NCBI RefSeq assembly: GCF_002209485.1
Contig: NZ_NJIX01000010.1
Coordinates: 1-64,000 of the forward strand
Direction of reading: 5' to 3'
From: Achromobacter sp. HZ34
GTDB lineage: Bacteria; Pseudomonadota; Gammaproteobacteria; Burkholderiales; Burkholderiaceae_B
Length of the DNA: 64,000 nt
Every line of letters starts with the position of its first letter. Within the stretch, counting starts at the first letter, position 1. Positions 47,202 through 55,880 of the stretch are shown piece after piece. The notes beneath the pieces were generated by a model, which saw only the letters and a program-made list of their open reading frames with translations, searched no databases and was not told the origin of the DNA. A program made the translations under genes and the position numbers.

Positions 47202-48371
47202 ATGACCCTAAGAATCGCGGTTCTCAGGCAGCTCCAGCCCGGTGAGCGGCGTGTGGCACTGGTGCCATCGCTGATGCCGAAGCTGAACAAGCTGGGCGTC
47301 GAGTTGTGGCTGGAAACCGGGGCTGGGCTGGAGGCGGATTTTCCTGATGCGGCCTATTCAGGTGCGCGAGTGGAAAGCGATCGTGCCGCGCTGCTGGCGC
47401 AGGCTGACATCGTGCTCTGCGTGCAGCCTCCCGCTACCGAGGAAATCGCCTCGATGAAGCCCGGCGCCGTGCTTGTCGGCCTGTTGTACGCGGGCCGCGA
47501 CGCAGCGCTGCTGCAAACGCTCTGCCAGCAGCGCATCACAGCGCTTGCCATGGAAAACGTGCCGCGCATCAGCCGTGCGCAGTCCATGGACGTGCTGTCC
47601 AGCCAGGCCACGCTGGCCGGGTACCTGGCCCCCTTGCTCGGCGCACTGTCGCTGCCGCGCATCCTGCCGATGATGACCACTGCCGTGGGGTCGCTGCGCG
47701 CGGCACGCGTATTGGTCATGGGGCTGGGCGTTGCCGGGCTGCAGGCACTGGCCACCGCGCATCGCCTGGGTGCCGTGACCGAAGGGTACGACGTCCGCCC
47801 CGAAACGCGCGAGCAAGCGCAGTCTGTCGGCGCGCGCTTCATCGACACCGGCGTCGACGCACGGGGAGAGGGCGGCTACGCGCGCGAACTCACGGCCGAG
47901 GAACAGGCCCACGCGGCGGCCGTGCTCACCGAGCACATCCAACAGGCCGATATGATCATCACCACGGCCAACGTGCCGGGCCGCGCCGCGCCAAAATTGA
48001 TATCCAGCAGTCAAATCGCGGGCATGAAGCCCGGCAGCGTCATCGTCGATCTCGCCGCCGAGAGCGGCGGCAATTGCGAGGGCACGGTGTGCGGGCAGAA
48101 CGTGCGCCTGGCTGGCCATTTGGGTGGCGTCACCATCGTCGCGCCGCTCAACCTGGTCTCCACATTGGCCCAGCACGCCAGCGAACTTTATGGCAAGAAC
48201 CTGCTGGCGCTGCTGGACCTGATCGTCAAGGACGGCGCGCTGGCGCTGGATGCCACGGACGAAGTGATCGCGGGCACCTTGCTGAGCCACGATGGCCAGA
48301 TCGTCAATGCCGCCGCCAATGCCGTGCTGCAGGCGCACGTGGGGAGCGCTCAACATGAGGTCGCGCAATGA
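47202..48371 (+). CDS. pntAA: NAD(P) transhydrogenase subunit alpha part 1
   Basis: 389 residues starting MTLRIAVLRQLQPGERRVAL. NAD(H)-binding domain I of proton-translocating transhydrogenase, homologous to alanine dehydrogenase: RVLVMGLGVAGLQALATAHR (Rossmann), MKPGSVIVDLAAESGGNCEG and VSTLAQHASELYGKN. Cytoplasmic. With the next two genes it forms the three-polypeptide type of PntAB that uses the proton gradient to make NADPH from NADH. Overlaps the next start (ATGA). Confidence 0.94.
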   Translation: MTLRIAVLRQLQPGERRVALVPSLMPKLNKLGVELWLETGAGLEADFPDAAYSGARVESDRAALLAQADIVLCVQPPATEEIASMKPGAVLVGLLYAGRDAALLQTLCQQRITALAMENVPRISRAQSMDVLSSQATLAGYLAPLLGALSLPRILPMMTTAVGSLRAARVLVMGLGVAGLQALATAHRLGAVTEGYDVRPETREQAQSVGARFIDTGVDARGEGGYARELTAEEQAHAAAVLTEHIQQADMIITTANVPGRAAPKLISSSQIAGMKPGSVIVDLAAESGGNCEGTVCGQNVRLAGHLGGVTIVAPLNLVSTLAQHASELYGKNLLALLDLIVKDGALALDATDEVIAGTLLSHDGQIVNAAANAVLQAHVGSAQHEVAQ

Positions 48372-48682
48372 GCAATGAACTTGCAATGGGTTGGCTGGTG
48401 GCCATCTATCTATTCATGCTGGCGGCTTTCACTGGCTACGAAGTCATCAGGCGCGTTCCGTCCATCCTGCACACGCCCTTGATGTCCGGATCCAACTTCA
48501 TCCACGGCATCGTGGTGGTCGGCGCCTTGCATGCCCTGCTCCAGGCGGACACGCCGCTGATGCAGGCCATCGGCTTCATTGGTGTCGCGCTGGGCGCCGC
48601 CAACGCGGCCGGCGGGTATGTGGTCACGGATCGCATGCTGGCGATGTTCAAGCCAAGTGCCGCGCCGGCGCAAAAGGAGTAG
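48368..48682 (+). CDS. pntAB: NAD(P) transhydrogenase subunit alpha part 2
   Basis: 104 residues, three transmembrane helices (LVAIYLFMLAAFTGYEVIRR, NFIHGIVVVGALHALL and LMQAIGFIGVALGAANAAGG) with the conserved SGSNFIHGIVVVGA and GGYVVTDRML. Membrane part of the alpha subunit that joins the proton channel. Confidence 0.93.
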   Translation: MSNELAMGWLVAIYLFMLAAFTGYEVIRRVPSILHTPLMSGSNFIHGIVVVGALHALLQADTPLMQAIGFIGVALGAANAAGGYVVTDRMLAMFKPSAAPAQKE

Positions 48683-48685
48683 GAC

Positions 48686-50116
48686 GTGCTGTCGCTGATC
48701 GTCGATGCCGGCGGCTTCTGCGCCGCGCTGTTGTTCATCCTGGGCCTCAAACGCATGTCATCGCCGCAAACGGCGTTGCGCGGCATCAAGCTGGCGGGCG
48801 TCGGCATGCTGGTGGCCGTGCTGGCGAGCTTCGCTTATCTGGCCGGCCCCACGATGGTTGCGTCCGACAAAGTGTGGACCAACCTGGCGTTGGCGCTCGC
48901 CGCGCTTGCCCTCGGTACCGCCGTGGCCTGGCGCAGCGGCAGCAGGGTGGCGGTGACCGCCATGCCGCAGATGGTGGCGCTATATAACGGCATGGGCGGC
49001 GGCGCGGCCGCCGCCGTGGGCGCCGTGGAGCTCATCGGCCGGCAGGGAGGCCCTGTGGCGGGAGGCTCGCTGCAACTGGCCGTGACCTTGCTCGGCGCGC
49101 TGATAGGTTCCATCTCCTTGTCCGGTTCGCTGATCGCCTGGGCCAAGCTCGATGGCAAGATCCGCAATCCGTGGCGTTTCAGTGGGCAGCGCGTGGTCAA
49201 CGGCCTTGTCTTCCTGGCCGCACTGGCGCTGGGCGCCTGGGCCATGGCCTCGAAGGATGCGGGACCAGTGGCGCTGGCGGGCTTCTTCGTGTGCGCCTTG
49301 GCTTTCGGGATATTGATGACGCTGCCGATCGGCGGCGCCGACATGCCGGTGGTGATTTCCCTCTACAACGCCTTCACCGGCCTGGCGGTGGCGCTGGAAG
49401 GCTACGCGCTGGCCAACCCGGCCCTGATGATTGCCGGCATGGTGGTGGGATCGGCGGGCACCCTGCTCACCCTGCTCATGGCCAAGGCCATGAACCGATC
49501 GCTGGCCAACGTCCTGTTCAGCAATTTCGGCGATACAGGGACGAGCGCTGGCGGTGGCCAGGCGGATCTGGCGGACAGCCAGATGAAGTCAGCGGACGCC
49601 AGTGATGCCGCGCTGACCATGCGCTATGCATCGAGTGTGATCGTGGTGCCGGGCTATGGCCTGGCCGTGGCGCAGGCCCAGGCCAAGCTGTACGAATTCG
49701 TCAAGGCGCTGGAGGCGGCCGGCGTGGATGTGAAGTTCGCCATCCACCCCGTGGCCGGCCGCATGCCCGGGCATATGAATGTGTTGCTGGCGGAGGCCGG
49801 CGTGCCCTACGACATGATCTACGACATGGAGGACATCAACGAGTCCTTCGCCAGCACCGACGTCGCGCTAGTGATCGGCGCGAACGACGTGGTGAATCCC
49901 GCCGCGCGCACGGACAAGTCATCGCCCATCTACGGCATGCCCATCCTGAACGTGGACCTGGCGCACCAGGCTTACGTCATCAAGCGCGGCCAGGGCAAGG
50001 GCTACGCGGGCGTAGAGAACCTGCTGTTTTATCAGGACAACTGCGCGATGGTCTACGGCGACGCACTGGCGGTGCTGACGACCATGGTCCAGACCTTGAA
50101 GGAAGGCGACGGCTGA
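48686..50116 (+). CDS. pntB: NAD(P) transhydrogenase subunit beta
   Basis: 476 residues. About nine membrane helices, then NADP(H)-binding domain III (SSVIVVPGYGLAVAQAQAKL, IHPVAGRMPGHMNVLLAEAG, ALVIGANDVVNPAARTDKSS). Contains MPQMVALYNGMGGGAAA and MPVVISLYNAFTGLAVALEG. It completes the enzyme. Four bases separate it from pntAB. Confidence 0.95.
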   Translation: MLSLIVDAGGFCAALLFILGLKRMSSPQTALRGIKLAGVGMLVAVLASFAYLAGPTMVASDKVWTNLALALAALALGTAVAWRSGSRVAVTAMPQMVALYNGMGGGAAAAVGAVELIGRQGGPVAGGSLQLAVTLLGALIGSISLSGSLIAWAKLDGKIRNPWRFSGQRVVNGLVFLAALALGAWAMASKDAGPVALAGFFVCALAFGILMTLPIGGADMPVVISLYNAFTGLAVALEGYALANPALMIAGMVVGSAGTLLTLLMAKAMNRSLANVLFSNFGDTGTSAGGGQADLADSQMKSADASDAALTMRYASSVIVVPGYGLAVAQAQAKLYEFVKALEAAGVDVKFAIHPVAGRMPGHMNVLLAEAGVPYDMIYDMEDINESFASTDVALVIGANDVVNPAARTDKSSPIYGMPILNVDLAHQAYVIKRGQGKGYAGVENLLFYQDNCAMVYGDALAVLTTMVQTLKEGDG

Positions 50117-50194
50117 TACCTGGACGCCTTTGCCTTTTTTGAATTCCGACCGCTGCGCCATTCCGACGCCAGCGTCGGCAACGGAGTAAACGAT

Positions 50195-51586
50195 ATGACT
50201 TACGCGACTATCAATCCGTACACCGGCGAGAAACTCGCCTCCTTTCCGGAAGCCAGCGACGCTGACATCGCCGCCGCCATCGACAGCGCCAACAGCGCGT
50301 TTCTTTCGTGGAAGCTGACGAGTTTCGACGAGCGTGCCGCGATCATGCATGAGGCGGCCTCGCTACTGCGCGCCGACAGCGAGCGCTATGCGGAATTCCT
50401 GACGCTGGAAATGGGCAAGCTGATCGGCGAAGCCAGGGCCGAAGTGGCGCTGGCGGCGGATATCTTCGATTACTACGCGCGCAATGCCCGCGATCTGCTC
50501 AAGCCGGAGAAACTCCCTGTCGCCAGTTTGGCGGAAGGGCACGCCATGCTCAAGCACGAACCGCTGGGTGTGCTGCTGTGCATCGAGCCCTGGAATTTTC
50601 CTTACTACCAGATCGCCCGCATCATTGCGCCGCAATTGTCGGCCGGTAATACGATGCTGTTGAAGCACGCGTCCAACGTGCCTCAATGCGCCGCCGCGTT
50701 CGAGCGCCTGATGTTGCAGGCGGGTCTGCCCAAGGGGGCGTTCCAGAATCTCTACGCGACGCGTTCGCAGATCGACATGATCATCAACGACCCGCGCGTG
50801 TGCGGCGTGGCCCTGACGGGTTCCGAGGCCGCGGGCTCGGTGGTGGCCGCGCAAGCGGGCAAGGCTCTGAAGAAATCCACCATGGAGCTGGGCGGCGCCG
50901 ATGCCTTCGTGGTGCTGGCGGACGCCGATATGGAGAAGACCGTGAACTGGGCCGTGTTCGGGCGGCACTGGAATGGCGGTCAGGTGTGCGTGTCGTCCAA
51001 GCGGATGATCATCGTCGACGAGGTGTATGAGACTTTCCTCCAGCGCTATACGGAGGGCGTGGCCAGGCTGCGCTGCGGCGATCCATTCGATGCGGCGACC
51101 ACGCTGGCGCCCCTGTCGTCGCAAGCGGCCGCCGATGAATTGAAGACGCGTATCGCCCAGGCGGTGGCTCATGGTGCCGTCGCTACCGAGGTCGGCTCGA
51201 AGGTGCCGACCAAAGGCGCTTTCGTGCAGCCCACCATCCTGACCAATGTGACGGACGAGAATCCGGCGCGTTATTGGGAATTTTTCGGACCGGTGTCGAT
51301 GCTGTTTCGCGCGCGGGACGAGGCCGATGCTGTACGCATCGCCAACGACTCGCCGTTCGGTCTGGGTGGGTCGGTATTCACCAGCGACGTGAAGAACGGC
51401 GCGAAAGTGGCCGAGCAGATCTCCACCGGCATGGTCTTCGTCAATCACCCGACCATGGTGAAGGCGGATCTGCCTTTCGGTGGGATACGCAATTCTGGCT
51501 ATGGGCGCGAGCTGCTTGGCCTGGGCATACGCGAATTCGTCAATCACAAGCTGGTGGACGTGGTCGATATCGACGCGCCGTTCTGA
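50195..51586 (+). CDS. NAD(P)-dependent aldehyde dehydrogenase (succinate-semialdehyde type)
   Basis: 463 residues, complete ALDH fold: [35 protein letters not shown], the general-base Glu in MELGGADAF and the catalytic Cys in [10 protein letters not shown], then [10 protein letters not shown]. Closest in style to NAD-dependent succinate-semialdehyde dehydrogenases (GabD/Sad type), but the substrate is not certain. Follows pntB by 78 bases and precedes an alcohol dehydrogenase, an alcohol-aldehyde-acid pathway arrangement. Confidence 0.9.
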   Translation: MTYATINPYTGEKLASFPEASDADIAAAIDSANSAFLSWKLTSFDERAAIMHEAASLLRADSERYAEFLTLEMGKLIGEARAEVALAADIFDYYARNARDLLKPEKLPVASLAEGHAMLKHEPLGVLLCIEPWNFPYYQIARIIAPQLSAGNTMLLKHASNVPQCAAAFERLMLQAGLPKGAFQNLYATRSQIDMIINDPRVCGVALTGSEAAGSVVAAQAGKALKKSTMELGGADAFVVLADADMEKTVNWAVFGRHWNGGQVCVSSKRMIIVDEVYETFLQRYTEGVARLRCGDPFDAATTLAPLSSQAAADELKTRIAQAVAHGAVATEVGSKVPTKGAFVQPTILTNVTDENPARYWEFFGPVSMLFRARDEADAVRIANDSPFGLGGSVFTSDVKNGAKVAEQISTGMVFVNHPTMVKADLPFGGIRNSGYGRELLGLGIREFVNHKLVDVVDIDAPF

Positions 51587-51603
51587 ACTCTGGGAGTTTC
51601 TTC

Positions 51604-52632
51604 ATGAATTCATCCATGAAAGCCGCGGTGGTCACTGCTTTCGGTAAACCACTGGAAATCCGCGAAATCGCCGTGCCCAAGCCGGGACCGGGGCAGTTAC
51701 TGGTCAAGATCGAAGCCTGCGGGGTGTGTCATACCGACTTGCACGCCGCAGAGGGCGATTGGCCGGTCAAGCCCAATCCCCCCTTCGTGCCTGGCCATGA
51801 AGGCGTGGGCTATGTGGTGGCTGTGGGCGCGGGCGTGACCCACGTGAAGGAGGGCGATCGCGTGGGTATCCCGTGGCTGTATTCGGCTTGCGGCCATTGC
51901 CCGCACTGCCTGGGCGGCTGGGAGACGTTATGCGAATCGCAGCAGAACACGGGCTACTCGGTTAATGGCGGGTTCGCGGAGTATGCGCTGGCGGATGCCA
52001 ATTATGTCGGCCTGCTGCCGGACAACGTCGGCTTTGTCGAAGTGGCGCCGATACTGTGCGCGGGCGTGACCGTCTACAAGGGCTTGAAGATGACCGATAC
52101 CCGGCCCGGCGATTGGGTGGTGATCTCCGGGGTGGGTGGGCTTGGGCACATGGCCGTGCAGTATGCCCGCGCCATGGGTTTGAATGTTGCGGCGGTAGAT
52201 ATCGACGAAGACAAGCTGGCGTTGGCGCGGACCTTGGGTGCCACCGTGACGGTGAATGCGCGCGAAGGCGATCCGGCGGCGTATATCAAGAAAGAGATCG
52301 GCGGCGCCCATGGTGCGCTGGTCACGGCGGTTTCGCCGATCGCGTTCAAGCAGGCGCTGGGGATGGTGCGGCGCGGCGGCACGGTGGCGCTCAATGGCTT
52401 GCCACCGGGTGAGTTCTCGCTGTCGATCTTCGACATGGTGCTGGATGGGACGACGGTGCGGGGTTCCATCGTTGGTACACGCCTGGATCTGCAGGAGTCG
52501 CTTGCTTTCGCCAGCGAAGGCAAGGTCAAGGCAACCGTATCGACCGATAAGTTGGAGAATATCAATCGGATTTTCCAGAGGATGCACGCGGGGCAGATAG
52601 AGGGTCGCGTCGTCCTGGATATGGCAGGGTAA
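51604..52632 (+). CDS. adhP: Zinc-dependent alcohol dehydrogenase, AdhP type
   Basis: 342 residues from ATG 51604 (GGGAG upstream). MDR family: catalytic-zinc Cys in [28 protein letters not shown], structural zinc Cys set [17 protein letters not shown] and NAD-binding [17 protein letters not shown]. AdhP enzymes oxidise ethanol and similar primary alcohols or reduce aldehydes. Seventeen bases after the aldehyde dehydrogenase gene, so co-transcribed. Confidence 0.93.
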   Translation: MNSSMKAAVVTAFGKPLEIREIAVPKPGPGQLLVKIEACGVCHTDLHAAEGDWPVKPNPPFVPGHEGVGYVVAVGAGVTHVKEGDRVGIPWLYSACGHCPHCLGGWETLCESQQNTGYSVNGGFAEYALADANYVGLLPDNVGFVEVAPILCAGVTVYKGLKMTDTRPGDWVVISGVGGLGHMAVQYARAMGLNVAAVDIDEDKLALARTLGATVTVNAREGDPAAYIKKEIGGAHGALVTAVSPIAFKQALGMVRRGGTVALNGLPPGEFSLSIFDMVLDGTTVRGSIVGTRLDLQESLAFASEGKVKATVSTDKLENINRIFQRMHAGQIEGRVVLDMAG

Positions 52633-52656
52633 GCACATCTCACCAGGAGAGCAGCC

Positions 52657-53496
52657 ATGTACAAGAGAATCGCGGTTCATGTGGATCGGGACGGCGCCTT
52701 CGAGCGTCGCATCGCAGCGGCGGTGGGTTTGGCGCAGGCCCACAATGGGGAGGTGGTGGGGGTTTATGTGCAGGATCCGCCCTATGTCTATGGGTATAAC
52801 GAGTCTCTGACTCCCACTGCGGTGCTGGAGGTGCAGCGCAGACTGATCAACGACGAGCGGCAGCAGGTGCAGCGAACGTTCGAGCACCTGACGGCGTCTG
52901 CGGGTGTGCCGAATTCCTGGAGCTCGGTGGAAGGTCTGCGGGATGTGGAGTTGGCCGTGCAGGCGCGCAGCAGCGATATTCTTATCTTGAGTCAGCCGGA
53001 TGCGGATTTTTCGCGGCGGTCGTCGATAGAGCCGTATCAGTTGGAGACGGTGATCATGACGGCGGGGCGGCCGGTGATTGTCGTTCCTTATGACGGCGGG
53101 TTGGCCGACCCTGTTGAAAGGGTCTTGATCTGCTGGGATGGGGGCAGGGAGGCGGCACAGGCTGTCGCGGATGCTGCTCCGTTTCTGGGTCGGGCCAAGG
53201 AGATCGTGGTGCTTTCGCTGGATCAGGATCTGGTGCCTCGGACCGGTAACCGCAGTGCGGTGGGTGGCCTGGAAGCATACCTTCGGGCGCATGGGTATGT
53301 TGCGCCCAAGGCAGTGTTTGGGTCCTCGGATGGCGTCGGCATCGGCAACGCGATCTTGAATACCGCTTCGGATCACGGAGCGGATTTGATCGTGATGGGC
53401 TTGTATGGGCATAGCCGGGCCCGGGAGTGGATATTGGGCGGGGCGTCGCGGGAGATATTGGCGACGATGACGGTGCCGGTGTTGTTTGCCCATTGA
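52657..53496 (+). CDS. Tandem universal stress protein (UspA domains)
   Basis: 279 residues: two Usp domains. The second has the ATP-binding pattern GLYGHSRAREWILGGASREI; the first lacks it. Usp proteins of this layout are induced under oxygen limitation or stasis, consistent with an FNR-type regulator convergent next door. The adhP-usp gap is 24 bases, suggesting one transcript. Confidence 0.9.
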   Translation: MYKRIAVHVDRDGAFERRIAAAVGLAQAHNGEVVGVYVQDPPYVYGYNESLTPTAVLEVQRRLINDERQQVQRTFEHLTASAGVPNSWSSVEGLRDVELAVQARSSDILILSQPDADFSRRSSIEPYQLETVIMTAGRPVIVVPYDGGLADPVERVLICWDGGREAAQAVADAAPFLGRAKEIVVLSLDQDLVPRTGNRSAVGGLEAYLRAHGYVAPKAVFGSSDGVGIGNAILNTASDHGADLIVMGLYGHSRAREWILGGASREILATMTVPVLFAH

Positions 53497-53508
53497 GAGG
53501 CGCGGCGG

Positions 53509-54237
53509 CTAGTCGCTTTGCGCGGCTAGCCGTTCCAGCGCCGGCACGTCGATCAAGGAGATCGCGCGCAAGCCCTTGCGCGCGATGCAACCCAGCCGTT
53601 CAAGATGATTGAACGCGCGGCTGACCGATTCGGTGGAGAGACCGAGGTAATCGGCGATGTGATGGCGGGCCATGGGGAGGATCAGTTCGTCCTGCCCGCT
53701 ACGGCCGTCCGCGTAGGCGTCCTTGATCCAGACAAGAAAGCTGGCGAGTCGGGCGGAGGCTTCGTTTAGCGATACGGTCAGCGCATGGTTCTGCGAGCGG
53801 CGCAGTTCATGGCAAAGCTTGGACAACAGGCCGAAATCGAGTTCCGGATCGCGGACCAGGACATCGCGTAATCCTTCAAGCGGAATTTGGAAAGCCACCA
53901 GGGGCGTGAGCGATTGCGCGTCGGAGACGTATCGACCGTTCTCCGCGAGGCCGACGAGGTCATGAGGGAACAAGAAGGCCGTCACACGCTTGTTGCCGTT
54001 GGGGGTCAAGTGGTAGGTCTCCGCTACGCCCTTGACGATGTTGTAGATATACGTGGCTTCGCTGCCTTTCGTATATAGCTTCGTGTACTTGGGGACGGTC
54101 ACGAGGCGGGACATCTTCAGCAGGGCTTGCTGCTCGGCGATCGAGAGGAGTTCTATCGCGGTGCCGGTAGCGGTCCTTGTAAAGGGGACCGCCTTGATGG
54201 AGGGGTGATAAGCGTCTATGTCAGTGATGCTATCCAT
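53509..54237 (-). CDS. Crp/Fnr-family regulator without an Fe-S Cys cluster
   Basis: 242 residues from ATG 54237. Cyclic-nucleotide-binding-like beta-roll (residues 30-145) and C-terminal winged helix with recognition helix LSTESVSRAFNHLERLG, whose E-x-x-S-R pattern is that of FNR-type proteins reading TTGAT half-sites. There is no N-terminal Cys cluster, so it is not a direct oxygen sensor like FNR; FixK- or Dnr-type function is more likely. An FNR-type box lies 62 bases upstream and convergent genes at 47-53 kb may be its targets. Confidence 0.9.
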   Translation of the reverse strand: MDSITDIDAYHPSIKAVPFTRTATGTAIELLSIAEQQALLKMSRLVTVPKYTKLYTKGSEATYIYNIVKGVAETYHLTPNGNKRVTAFLFPHDLVGLAENGRYVSDAQSLTPLVAFQIPLEGLRDVLVRDPELDFGLLSKLCHELRRSQNHALTVSLNEASARLASFLVWIKDAYADGRSGQDELILPMARHHIADYLGLSTESVSRAFNHLERLGCIARKGLRAISLIDVPALERLAAQSD

Positions 54238-54298
54238 CGTTTGCCAACCGCGATTGCGAGATAAGCGGAGGAGGATAGCGGATCCGTGGGGGGTGTCA

Positions 54299-54312
54299 TT
54301 GATTTGAGTCAA
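54299..54312 (-). promoter_or_regulatory. FNR-type box upstream of the Crp/Fnr gene
   Basis: The same 14-mer as before pntAA, TTGATTTGAGTCAA, within a larger near-symmetric CATTGATTTGAGTCAATG. On the minus strand a -10-like TATCCT (54272-54277) follows at a spacing that puts the box about 40-41 bp before the start site. This suggests autoactivation, or control by a second Fnr-type protein. Confidence 0.72.
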
Positions 54313-54404
54313 TGCGGGAAAGTGGGGACTGGGTGCGAGAAGTTGTCGGTGGCCGTGCCTAAGCAGCCGGATTTGACCCTGTATTTCCGGACACCACATC
54401 ACCG

Positions 54405-55247
54405 TTAGGTTGATAAAACGGCGAGACGCCGCAATTCTCGGGGTGAACGATACTTCAACGCACTGTGTGGATGCGTTTCGTTGTAGTGCTCGAAGGCCAG
54501 CGCCAGGTTATGTGCCGCAGTATTGGCATCGGGCTTGGGCATGAAGGCAACATAATCGCGCTTCATGGTCTTTACGAAGCTCTCGGCCATCCCGTTGCTC
54601 TGCGGGCTGCACTCGGGCGTGGTCAACGGGCGCAGGCCGATCTCGGTGGCGAACGAACGCGTTTTTTCGGCGATGTAGCCAGAGCCGTTGTCGGTCAGCC
54701 ACTCAATGGTGTGAGGCGGCTTCAAGGTGCCACCGAAGCGGTTTTCAACGGCTGCCAGCATCACATCGCGAACGATGTCGCCGCTGTGCCCCGCAGTGGT
54801 GGCCGCCCAGCTCAACGCTTCTCGGTCGCAACAGTCCAGCGCAAACGTCACCCGCAGCGGTTCGCCGTTGTCGCATCGGAACTCAAAACCGTCAGAACAC
54901 CAGCGCTGGTCGCTGCGCGCTACGGCCACGCGTCCATTGTGACGGCGTTCAGGCCTCGCCGGCCGGACCTTACGGGCCATCAACAGCTGGTGCGCGCGCA
55001 TGACCCGATAAACGCGTTTGGCGTTCACGGCAGTCTCGCCCGCGGATTCGCGAGATCGACGTATCAAGCCCCAAATACGTCTGTAGCCGTAGCTTGGCAA
55101 GTGGGCGACGGTCTGGCGGATTTCATCGACCAGCGCTCGATCATCGAACTGCCGCCCCCGACGGCCATCGGACCAGTCGGATTGACGGGCAAGACGTTGA
55201 GCAACATTTGAGCGCGCTACACCAAGGACGTCACAGACCGTCTTCAC
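54405..55247 (-). CDS. IS2-group transposase OrfB (DDE integrase domain)
   Basis: 280 residues starting with GTG at 55247 ([20 protein letters not shown]). DDE triad of the rve-type integrase core: [16 protein letters not shown] and [15 protein letters not shown]. Normally made as an OrfAB fusion by frameshifting; here OrfA is broken, so only OrfB alone can be produced. Confidence 0.88.
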   Translation of the reverse strand: MKTVCDVLGVARSNVAQRLARQSDWSDGRRGRQFDDRALVDEIRQTVAHLPSYGYRRIWGLIRRSRESAGETAVNAKRVYRVMRAHQLLMARKVRPARPERRHNGRVAVARSDQRWCSDGFEFRCDNGEPLRVTFALDCCDREALSWAATTAGHSGDIVRDVMLAAVENRFGGTLKPPHTIEWLTDNGSGYIAEKTRSFATEIGLRPLTTPECSPQSNGMAESFVKTMKRDYVAFMPKPDANTAAHNLALAFEHYNETHPHSALKYRSPRELRRLAVLST

Positions 55248-55646
55248 TGGTCGTCCTCCGGCAACGAGGGCGAGCGCGCAATCTACTTTCGGGATTTCAT
55301 GACGTCGACCGCCTCCCGTAAGATCTCGTTCTACATCGTCTTCTTGCCCAGCAATCGCTGCAGCTCACGCACCTGCGCCAGCGCGTCCGACAGTTCTGAA
55401 GCGGGTACCACCTCTTCTCCCGAACTGACTGCAGACAGGCTGCCGTTCTGGTACAGCTTGCGCCAGCCAAACAACTGATTCGGGTTGATGCCGTGCTGGC
55501 GCGCTACCGTCGAGACCGTCTTGCCCGGCTTGAAACTCTCGCGCACCATTGCCAATTTTTTTTTCCGCCGACCAGCGGCGCCGCCTCTCGGGGCCAGTTA
55601 ACACTTCCATCAATTCTTGCTTGGTGTTAGTCAAAAACACAGTCAT
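55244..55646 (-). pseudogene. IS2-group OrfA, frameshifted with two nonsense codons
   Basis: The expected OrfA reads [18 protein letters not shown], then [20 protein letters not shown] with its helix-turn-helix, and QRLLGKKTM. Three lesions are visible. A run of nine A residues (on minus, 55556-55564) where eight are needed shifts the frame after SAEKK. A TAG replaces the Glu codon after GKKTM. A second TAG replaces a Trp codon a little further on. The poly-A length could in principle be a sequencing error or a slippery site; the two stops cannot. Confidence 0.8.
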
Positions 55647-55705
55647 ATGCCTAGTCGGTATTCTAGGTGAGTGATGGTGTCCGGTGATTCAGGGGACCAT
55701 TCCAA

Positions 55706-55743
55706 TCTAGGTGAGTGATGGTGTCCGGTGATTCAAGGGGCCA
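55706..55743. repeat. Orphan second copy of the IS terminal repeat
   Basis: The sequence TCTAGGTGAGTGATGGTGTC and the following CGGTGATTCA (30 bases in all) occurs twice, starting at 55662 and 55706, 44 bases apart. The inner copy is the functional-looking end of the IS. The outer copy, ending AAGGGGCCA, has no transposase of its own. It is probably the relic of a second IS2-type copy removed by deletion or overlapped by insertion. Confidence 0.75.
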
Positions 55744-55771
55744 CTTCATGTGCGCGCAATGGCACTCTCAG

Positions 55772-55787
55772 ACCATTCATGAATGGT
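55772..55787. promoter_or_regulatory. 16-bp perfect palindrome upstream of the HNH gene
   Basis: ACCATTCATGAATGGT is perfectly self-complementary, about 95 bases before the HNH gene start and outside the IS remnant. It could be an operator for a dimeric regulator. The interval 55744-55880 has no gene and is A/T-richer than the host average. Confidence 0.5.
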
Positions 55788-55880
55788 TGCAAAGGCGGAT
55801 GACTAGATTGACTTCAATTTGCCAAGTGCCAAGTCCAGACGGAGCATTGCAGAGGTATTGTAATATTAAGTTACTGTGCA

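Larger units (their letters stand above)
54368..55699 (-). mobile_element. IS3-family (IS2-group) insertion sequence, decayed
   Basis: About 1.33 kb, the usual IS2 length. Right-hand terminal repeat (on minus) TGGTCCCCTGAATCACCGGA... (to 55699); left-hand repeat GGATTTGACCCTGTATTTCC..., both containing CCGGACACCA. Transposase genes orfA (damaged) and orfB (open) lie between. No matching 5-bp target duplication is evident at the two ends. Decay of orfA means it should not transpose by itself. Confidence 0.8.
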
